Positions 1 to 6,834 of a stretch of 12,339 bases of DNA are shown here, piece after piece. How positions within the stretch are numbered: position 1 is the first letter of the stretch; each line of letters starts with the position of its first letter. This DNA comes from Pigoraptor vietnamica. Lineage: Eukaryota; Opisthokonta; Filasterea. The notes beneath the pieces are model-generated. The model searched no databases. It was not told the DNA's origin and worked only from the letters and a program-made list of their open reading frames with translations. The DNA is taken from the NCBI GenBank assembly GCA_943704525.1, contig CALSCQ010000999.1, forward strand, positions 1 through 12,339. The letters run 5' to 3'. The translations under genes were made by a program, and so were the position numbers.

Positions 1-96
<96 letters not shown>

Positions 97-145
97 CACA
101 CACACACACACGCACACACGCACACACGCACACGCACACACGCAC

Positions 146-184
<39 letters not shown>

Positions 185-195
185 CGCACACGCAC

Positions 196-243
<48 letters not shown>

Positions 244-286
244 GCACACACAGGCACACACACGCACACACACACACACACACACG
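1..286. repeat. CA/CG dinucleotide microsatellite at the left edge
   Basis: Almost pure alternating CA from the first base, increasingly interrupted by CG steps (CGCA units) after about 88, with one AGG interruption near 252. It ends just before the TATA box of the dynamin-like gene. Alternating purine-pyrimidine DNA of this length can adopt Z-form. Because the window begins inside the repeat, its real length is unknown and the edge is probably an assembly breakpoint. Confidence 0.97.
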
Positions 287-301
287 ACCCACATCCACCA
301 C

Positions 302-309
302 TATATAAA
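302..309 (+). promoter_or_regulatory. TATA box of the dynamin-like gene
   Basis: A canonical TATATAAA octamer lies 98 bp before the ATG at 407, right after the CA microsatellite. A start of transcription about 30 bp downstream (around 330-340) would leave a short 5' UTR of about 70 nt. No other TATA-like element is seen between the repeat and the start codon. The assignment is by consensus and position only. Confidence 0.6.
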
Positions 310-406
310 CGAGTGCCAATGGTGCGACTCCATATGTAGCGCCTGCTCTCGCAACACTGCGAACAGAAACGAGCCGAACGCAACAAGCGCCTTCTCCACG
401 ACGAAG

Positions 407-2506
407 ATGATCCCCAAGGACAACACCAACGGAAGCGCGCCCGTCGCCCCGGCGTCCTCCAGCAACGGCAAGAACCAGAATGCGGCGCAGCCGGGCGATC
501 TTTCGAGGATGGCGAAGGCCATGATGGGCAAACTGCTCTACTACGTCGACGAGGCCCGCAACAACATCTCCCGCGGCGGCCACGAGTGCAGCTACAGCAT
601 TCCGCGCTTCGTCGTCTGCGGAGACCAGAGCTCCGGCAAGAGTTCGCTCATCGAGTCCATGACGGGTATCACCCTACCTCACGGCGCCGGCATGGTCACG
701 CGCGTTCCGCTCGAGGTCCGCATTCGCTCGGAACCCGAGCCGCGCTTCGAGATCAAGGCCGCGGACGGCACCGTCACGGACGACGACGACAACAATCTGT
801 CGGAGGGGCGCCGCATTGCGCTGGACGAGGTCTCCGATATGATCGAGAAGTACACCGAGTGGATCCTCGCCCCCACCAACGCAACCATTCTCGACTCGCC
901 GATTATTCTGACGGTCGCCGGCCCCGATCTCTTCGACATCACGCTCATCGATCTGCCTGGGCTGGTCAAGATGGCCGCGGCGGGCCAGAGCAAGAAGCTG
1001 CCCGAGGAGATCGAGGCCCTCACGGTCAAGTACCTCCAGGACAAGAGCTCGATCGTTCTCTGCGTCGTCAACGCCGCGATGGACATCACGACGTCGTCGG
1101 CTCTGCGCGTCGCCAACGAGCACGACCCCGACACCGAGCGCACCGTGTGTGTGCTCACAAAGTGCGACACGCTCGACAAGAATCCGGACCAGGAGGCTGC
1201 GATCAGCGAGGTCCTCAGGGGCATCTTCACGCACGCCCCCCGCCTCACTCTCGGCTACGTCGCCGTGTGCAACCGTTCCAAGGACGACAAGCGCCCGCTG
1301 GCGGCCGTTCGAGCGAGCGAGGAGCAGTTCTTCGCCAAGCACCGCACCTTTGCGGGTGCCTACAGCCCTCCCGGCTGCCGCGCGGGGAGCAGCGCGTGCA
1401 CGATTCGCGCGCTCGTCGAGAGGCTGTGCGACATCCAGTGCAAGAAGCTCGCGGCGGCGCTCCCGCACATCCGCACGCTGCTCGAGCAGGAGATCCGGGC
1501 CGTTGCGAAGGAGCTCGAGGCCCTCCCCAAGACCGTCAAGGACGAGAGGGACCGCCACAGCTACCTGCGCAACATCGCGCGCTCGCTGCAGAATGCGTAC
1601 AAGAACCTCTGCGAGGGCGACTACGGCGACCTCAAGCAGGGACGCAATGACGGAGACGCGATGCGCATCGCGGCGAGGCTGACGGAGGCGTACGACGCGC
1701 TCGTGGCGCGCCTCGAGGAAGAGGACGACCCCGCCTCTCCCACGTCCTCCTCTTCCGTGGAGTACATGGAGAAGGTCCGCAGCAAGATGTCGGCGACGCG
1801 CGTGCCCCAGGACCTCTCGAACTTCATGTCCATGCCGGCCTTCCGCGCCCTCTTCGAGGAGCGTCTCGCCGAGTACCGCGCCGCCTGCGAAGAGGCTGCC
1901 GAGGTCGTCCGCGATCTCTTCCAGCGGTCGCTCACCGCCCTCGTGCGCGAGTCGCCGCTGCGCGCGTACCCCCGCCTCTACACCGAGGCCAACCGCGTCG
2001 TCGACGAGCTCGTTCAGCGTGCGGACACGGATGTCGCGCGCCAGATTCGGCTGATGCAGGCGCAGGAGAGGAACTTCGGGAGTTTCACACCGGAGTACAA
2101 CGAAGAGGTCGCGGCGCTCAAGAACCAGCGAGCGAGTGCGCAGCAGATGGGGCAAGCGCAGAGCAACTGGACGCCGGGCGAGATAGAGATGGCCGTCAGC
2201 GTCGACGCGTACGCTCGCCTCACGCGGCGCCGCATTGCGAACGCGGCGATACGCGCGCTCCACTACTACTACGTGAGGGTGATGACCGAGTGCCGGAAGG
2301 CGGAGGAGATCTGCCGCGACGACGCCGACGACATCGCGACGGCGTTCGAGAACCGCTTCGAGAAGCGCACCGACGATGAGAGTTGGGCGGAGGATGCGGA
2401 CGTGGGCGAGAAGCGGGCTCAGCTTCAGGAGCGGCACAAGCGCCTGCGGGTCATTCGTGACCTCGAGCGCGCCCTTCCGTTCATTGGGGACATGGGCGCA
2501 AAGTGA
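407..2506 (+). CDS. Dynamin-superfamily large GTPase (Mx/DRP-like), intronless
   Basis: A 699-aa open frame from a well-placed ATG (A at -3) to TGA. Dynamin-family GTPases hydrolyse GTP while oligomerising on membranes to remodel or divide them. All G motifs are visible: G1 GDQSSGKSS (72-80), G2 threonine in GMVTRVPL (98), G3 DLPG (182-185), G4 TKCD (251-254) and G5-like CNRS (288-291). The N-terminal 30 residues are low complexity, followed by a bundle-signalling-like helix (about 37-55). Helical stalk sequence spans roughly 340-590, broken by an acidic/serine-rich loop near 440-455. A GED-like C-terminus lies near 602-695 (AYARLTRRRI..., ending RDLERAL). There is no PH domain, proline-rich tail or membrane span. 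The length suits Mx or short DRP proteins (about 650-750 aa). The segment after DLPG reads VKMAAAGQ rather than the usual VPVGDQP, so the protein is divergent and the exact subfamily and organelle are unclear. No intron is needed, unlike in both neighbours. Confidence 0.93.
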   Translation: MIPKDNTNGSAPVAPASSSNGKNQNAAQPGDLSRMAKAMMGKLLYYVDEARNNISRGGHECSYSIPRFVVCGDQSSGKSSLIESMTGITLPHGAGMVTRVPLEVRIRSEPEPRFEIKAADGTVTDDDDNNLSEGRRIALDEVSDMIEKYTEWILAPTNATILDSPIILTVAGPDLFDITLIDLPGLVKMAAAGQSKKLPEEIEALTVKYLQDKSSIVLCVVNAAMDITTSSALRVANEHDPDTERTVCVLTKCDTLDKNPDQEAAISEVLRGIFTHAPRLTLGYVAVCNRSKDDKRPLAAVRASEEQFFAKHRTFAGAYSPPGCRAGSSACTIRALVERLCDIQCKKLAAALPHIRTLLEQEIRAVAKELEALPKTVKDERDRHSYLRNIARSLQNAYKNLCEGDYGDLKQGRNDGDAMRIAARLTEAYDALVARLEEEDDPASPTSSSSVEYMEKVRSKMSATRVPQDLSNFMSMPAFRALFEERLAEYRAACEEAAEVVRDLFQRSLTALVRESPLRAYPRLYTEANRVVDELVQRADTDVARQIRLMQAQERNFGSFTPEYNEEVAALKNQRASAQQMGQAQSNWTPGEIEMAVSVDAYARLTRRRIANAAIRALHYYYVRVMTECRKAEEICRDDADDIATAFENRFEKRTDDESWAEDADVGEKRAQLQERHKRLRVIRDLERALPFIGDMGAK

Positions 2507-2596
2507 GTCCGTCGACGGGCGATCCGGGGCGACGCAACTGAAAGCGACGCCCACGGATGGGGACAATGGGACGCGCGCGAGCTGTTCTGCGTGAGA

Positions 2597-2728
2597 TGGT
2601 GTGTGCGTGTGTGTGTGCCCGCGTGTGACAGTGTGTGTGTGTATGTGCGCGCGTGTGATAGTGTGATAGTGTGTGTGTGTGCGTGCGTGGCAGCGTGCGT
2701 GGCAGCGTGCGTACACGTGCGTGTGCTT
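2597..2728. repeat. Imperfect TG/CG microsatellite
   Basis: Alternating TG and CG dinucleotides with short degenerate units, including GTGTGATA twice and a GTGCGTGGCAGC unit twice. It lies about 90 bp after the dynamin-like stop codon and is probably in its 3' UTR, upstream of the AATAAA. Confidence 0.9.
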
Positions 2729-2807
2729 GACCACGTTAAAGCGGAGCCTCACGCGGCCCTCCAAAAGCCACGTAAGTAAGTCAGAAGAAAGAAAAAACAG
2801 AAAAGAA

Positions 2808-2813
2808 AATAAA
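2808..2813 (+). terminator. AATAAA polyadenylation signal, dynamin-like gene
   Basis: The only canonical AATAAA on the plus strand between the dynamin-like stop codon and the convergent kinase gene. It lies in an A-rich stretch about 300 nt after the stop. Cleavage would be expected 10-30 nt downstream, around 2825-2845. Confidence 0.5.
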
Positions 2814-3015
2814 TCTGTCCCATTGCGAAACTTCCACGCACATAAGACTGCAAGAAAGATGGCATCGCGCTTACCCAAGACGTCAAACATACATCAACTC
2901 CCATTCGCGGCCAAGTGCGCTTAGAGCTCATACGCGTACACGAACTGTCACTCGTGCCGCGCACACTTCCCCCTTACTCAGTGTTCGCCAAACACAACGT
3001 CCACAAGCCATCCAC

Positions 3016-3165
3016 ACATCCACTCGCATGGGGATAGGTGAAGTTGAGGCACGCCTGATTGAGTGTCGCGCACGCCCGCAATCTCTCTCCACATCCACTC
3101 GCGTGGCGCGGACAAGGTACCTTGAGGCACGCGTGATTTGAGTGCCGCGCACACCCGCAAGCTCA
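3016..3165. repeat. Diverged tandem duplication, two units of about 75 bp
   Basis: Unit 1 (3016-3090) and unit 2 (3091-3165) both begin ACATCCACTCGC and share TTGAGGCACGC and a GAGTG(T/C)CGCGCAC(G/A)CCCGCAA block. They differ by small indels (unit 2 has 3 extra bases before TTGAGGC and 1 after) and several substitutions. A fragment resembling the repeat end (GTGCCGCGCACAC) occurs at about 2955-2967. The units are non-coding in any supported gene. Confidence 0.85.
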
Positions 3166-3473
3166 CAACACATTCCACACAATAGCGACGTTGAAGTTGG
3201 GGGTATCACAAACCAAAAGCACACGCGCGCACGGAAGACTGCTATTTCATGGCCCGCATGCAGACGACTCGCACAGAGACCTCTTGCGATAGGCGCGAGT
3301 CCTTCGAATAGGTTCCTCGTTTAACAGGCGAAACGCATCCAAGTGACAAACGACATCAATCGATAAAACGAGTGGCGCTGTAAATGGCGCCAATGTCAGG
3401 CAGACCTGGGCTGAATGGACAAAATGTTACCCATTAATTAGGAGTCTGAGTTACGCAAAGTTCGACGTGGAAT

Positions 3474-3479
3474 TTTATG
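3474..3479 (-). terminator. Candidate variant polyadenylation signal (CATAAA), kinase gene
   Basis: On the minus strand CATAAA lies about 48 nt after the kinase stop codon, beyond the G28 run. No AATAAA is seen on this strand near the stop. CATAAA is a known weak variant of the signal; the assignment is tentative. Confidence 0.25.
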
Positions 3480-3498
3480 GCACGCACGCACGCACAGA

Positions 3499-3526
3499 CC
3501 CCCCCCCCCCCCCCCCCCCCCCCCCC
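3499..3526. repeat. C28 homopolymer (G28 on the kinase sense strand)
   Basis: Twenty-eight C on the plus strand, preceded by a CACG microsatellite. On the kinase sense strand it is a G run that begins at the base right after the TGA stop, so it should be the first 28 nt of the 3' UTR. The exact length may be unreliable, since such runs are hard to sequence. Confidence 0.9.
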
Positions 3527-3931
3527 TCAGATGGCCGTTTCGTAATCGTCCGGCACGGGCAATGAGACGATCTCCCTCAGCGCTATCGCATCCGACCCCT
3601 CCGTTGTTAGGTCCGTCGCGCTGTCCCCTTCGAGGTCCAAATAAGTCGGCCGGCGCAGCGCGGGCTTCGAGCGCCGCTGCGACGCACGCTCGCTGCTCTC
3701 ACCCACTTCCACGTAACGCGACGCTGTACTGTCACGCTGTCCCTCGCGGCGAAGTTGTTTGGGCGAGTCCATTCGCAGGTCCAGATATGCCGCCGATGGC
3801 CGTCCGTTGGGCTGTGCGCTTGAGGCGAAGGTGGAGGGCGGTGGGTGCGATATCAACGCCTCCGTTTTGCGCCGCAGGGCCTCTCTCTCGCTCGGCGTCA
3901 TGGAAAAATCGCTGCCGCCCGCATTTCCCTC
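3527..3931 (-). other. Kinase C-terminal tail with phosphotyrosine-type sites and PDZ-type end
   Basis: Residues 1637-1770 are hydrophilic, rich in S, R and E, and predicted disordered by composition. They hold exactly four tyrosines, each followed by acidic or hydrophobic residues: AAYLDLRMD (Y1685), SRYVEVGE (Y1709), PTYLDLEGD (Y1733) and DDYETAI at the end (Y1766). Such contexts are typical of SH2 or PTB docking sites. The last four residues, ETAI, fit the class I PDZ-ligand pattern S/T-x-hydrophobic. Docking is inference; the motifs are seen directly. Confidence 0.6.
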
Positions 3932-6565
3932 GTTCACGCACTCAACGAGCAGCACGACGAGCGTGGAAAACGTCGGTCTGTTGGCGGGCTCTGCGTCCCA
4001 GCACGCACGCATGATGGCGTAGACGCTGTCGATGCACGCAACCGGCTGTTGCAGTCGCCCGCCCCTGCGAATGTGCTCGCGCAGTTCGGCGACGGGGAGA
4101 CCGGCGTAAGGGACCTCGCCGAATGACGTCATCTCAAACAGCGTCACGCCGAAGCTCCACACGTCCGACGCCTGCGCACAATCGCACGGTTCCCGCGTTA
4201 CAAGCGTTCGAGGCACAAACACAATGCATGAGACACAAGAGATGGACACGGTCTCTTTTTTTTTTTTAGCCACATACAGCAGCAGCAAGCGAGCAGCACA
4301 TTCTTCGCACCTCCGTGAATTTCTGATGCGCGAGAGCCTCGGGTGCGAGCCACTTGACGGGCACTTTCTCACGGCCAGAGACGCGGAAGTAGTTCTTCTC
4401 CCCAGTGTCGCGCGACATGCCAAAGTCGGCGATCTGTTGCACAGCGAAGGGGGGAGGGCATAATTGAGAATGTGGGTTCGCTCTGAAGTTCGCCAACACC
4501 TTCCACATGCGCGCACTGTTTTTTGTCACTTATGCACACGATATACACAGAGGGATACGCCACCACCAACACGCACGCACGCGGGGGGGGGGGGGGGGGG
4601 GGGGGGGGACCGCTGCAAAAACCCACCTTAATAAGGTATTCTCCAAACGAGTCTTGGCCGACCTACAACAGTGCGATAAGTAAAACGTCAGCGGTATTGC
4701 GAGACATCAGCGGGCCACATACGCGCAGTTCCAACGGCTTAATGAGATGGAGCGGACACAGCCAGCAAAAGGAGAAGAGACAGCCATGCGACACAAAACA
4801 CTGTCGGCGGAGCATTAGGCGGCTTGCGAACGACTCGGACACGTGGGCCAATTTGGTCCAAATAAATCATTAGATCACGGATATCCATCGACTCGACTAG
4901 CTTATTCGGACGGGGGGGGGGGGGGGGGGGGGGCGTTAACCACAAACCATGCAATTGCGCGCGGCCAAGTCCCGGTGACTGCGATAGAGGGAGGAAAATA
5001 GAGTAAGCAGGCCGCCAGGGAGCCACAGCTTCACTCACTCTGCAGTCAACACATGGAATTTAAAGGGCAAGGAGAAGAGTAGGGACACTCACACAATGCG
5101 CATCGACGCGAGGTACTCCATCCCCTGCGCCGCCTGCAGCGCAAACCGACAGAACATCTTGCGAATGTTGGCGTGAGAGGGCGACGACGGCACGCGCTGT
5201 GACGAAGGGATCGCCCTGACAAACGCAAGCAGGTTGCCGTGCGGGACGAACTCGAGGACGATAAGAATGGGCTCCTGGAGCGTGCACACGCCGATAAGTC
5301 CCACGACGCCGACGTGAGCGAGCCCGTGCATGATTTCGGCCTCGTTTATGTAGACCACTCTTTGAAGGAAAGAGGCGCCTTCCTGCGTGCGCAAGCAGAG
5401 CGCTTAGAATCCGATTGTGTTCGCACGCGTCGCACGCACCGGCAAGGTGCAGCTGCCTTCCATGAGCCAACAAGAAGCCGTGGCGCACGCGTAGGCTTAG
5501 CAATAACAAAGGGACGTGCAGTTGGGACGCACTGAAAATTGAAAAGCAGCCCCACAATCGCAGCGGTCGCCCATGCTACGCGCTGGCCACTAACCTTCAG
5601 CGTTTTGACAGCGCAAATCCGCGGACGGCCGTTGAGCGTCGTGCGGGCCTTGTGCACTTGGCCGAATTCGCCCTTGGAGTTTAAATTAAACGAAGAAGGG
5701 AGAACGGTTACTACCAAAGGCGACGGTGCAAGCATGCGATGCGCATTTCGTTTGGATTGTGTGGACGACGTGAGAGGGGAGGCGTTGCGTGTGTGCGTGC
5801 ACTGCATTTGCGTGCGCGTTACGAGCGTGCGCAACAATAATGACTCGCGATTCTCGCTCACACACACCTCGCCCAGCTTCTCCTGGAGCTCGACGTCCTC
5901 GCGCGCCAGTTCCAGCGGCCGCCGGTCCCCCTGCTTGGCCACGTGATCGGCCAGAAAGCGCTTGTGTTCTTCTTGACTGCGCTTGCGGCGGTACAGGAGC
6001 GCCTGCCACCGAAGCAATACGGCGAGGAGAACGAGGCCGGCGGCGCACGGGATAATGACCGCCGGCGCAATCCACTCGGAGCTGCTCGACGACGTCGGAT
6101 AGAACAAGGGTGCGACGGCCGGCGTTGTGGTGCACCGCCACGCCATGTCTTCGCTCGTGACGTTGCCGTACGCGAGTTCCTTCCCTTGGGCGCAAGGTAG
6201 GGCAACGAAAGTCAAAATGACGTCCGAGAGAAGGCTGCGGCGCGCGTGGGAGGGGTCGCTTGTGCCGTAGAGCATGGGATTGCTCGAGTTGACGCGGATG
6301 TGGTACACGCCGGGGTAAGGAGTGAACAGGCGGAGCGCTGTGAACGTGACCTGCGGAGGAGGCATTTAGCACCACTCCCCGTCGCAATCCATCAGAGACA
6401 TACACACACACATATACACACAGACGCGCGCGCACACACACACGCACACACACACACGCACACGCACACGCACACACACACAGCACACGCACACGCACAC
6501 GCACACACACACACACACAGACAGACACACAGACACACACGCACACGCACACACGCACACACACG

Positions 6566-6597
<32 letters not shown>

Positions 6598-6637
6598 CGC
6601 ACACACACATGCACACACACGCACACACACACACACT

Positions 6638-6670
<33 letters not shown>

Positions 6671-6752
6671 ACATGCACATGCACACACAGCACAGCACAC
6701 GCACACGCACACGCACACGCACACGCACACGCACACCCACATACACACACAT

Positions 6753-6834
<82 letters not shown>

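Larger units (their letters stand above)
2507..3526. other. Convergent intergenic region between dynamin-like gene and kinase gene
   Basis: Both flanking genes end here (dynamin-like at 2506, kinase stop at 3527), so this 1.0 kb should hold two 3' UTRs facing each other. It contains a TG-rich repeat (2597-2728), an AATAAA (2808-2813), a diverged tandem duplication (3016-3165), a CATAAA on the minus strand (3474-3479) and a C28 run (3499-3526). Base composition drops to more AT-rich sequence after about 2735. Short open frames here have no recognisable domain and I see no gene. Confidence 0.8.
3932..5894 (-). other. Tyrosine kinase catalytic domain (seven exon pieces)
   Basis: Residues about 1362-1636. 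Glycine loop GEGEFGQV (1369-1376), ATP-binding lysine in AVK (K1393), helix-C glutamate in NEAEIM (about E1410), catalytic loop HRDLAARN (1494-1501), DFG (1518-1520), activation segment ending VKWLAPEA (APE 1545-1547), then SDVWSFGV and the CW...RP pair of the C-lobe. HRDLAARN with VKWLAPE is the tyrosine-specific signature and excludes TKL or serine/threonine kinases. RNCMV followed by ADFGMSRD resembles the insulin-receptor/ROS side of the family. The activation loop has a single tyrosine (Y1530, KNYFR) where many receptors have a YY pair. A serine/proline-rich stretch ([13 protein letters not shown]) extends the hinge-to-helix-D region. No catalytic residue is missing, so the kinase should be active. 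Confidence 0.93.

Noticed and set aside
1-286. CRISPR array or telomere repeat
   Set aside because: Simple dinucleotide repeat without spacers or a telomeric unit, in a eukaryotic context.
586-1682. Long plus-strand open frames in other frames inside the dynamin-like gene
   Set aside because: Arg/Ser/Ala-rich shadow frames without motifs; the main frame is clearly the dynamin.
674-2890. A 738-codon open frame on the minus strand, antisense to the dynamin-like gene
   Set aside because: It has no recognisable domain, runs through a TG repeat, and is explained by high GC at third codon positions of the plus-strand gene, which shows all G motifs.
3280-3320. tRNA-like B-box resemblance near TCCTTCGAATAGG
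   Set aside because: Does not match GGTTCGANTCC, has no A box at a suitable distance, and no cloverleaf could be drawn.
3641-3787. ITAM made of the two YLDL motifs
   Set aside because: The tyrosines are 48 residues apart, while ITAM spacing is about 6-12 residues between YxxL/I units; treated as separate docking sites.
6185-6221. Possible 37-nt intron (GT...AG) within exon 5868-6350
   Set aside because: Far shorter than the other introns (88-529 nt) and not needed, since the frame is open and plausible.
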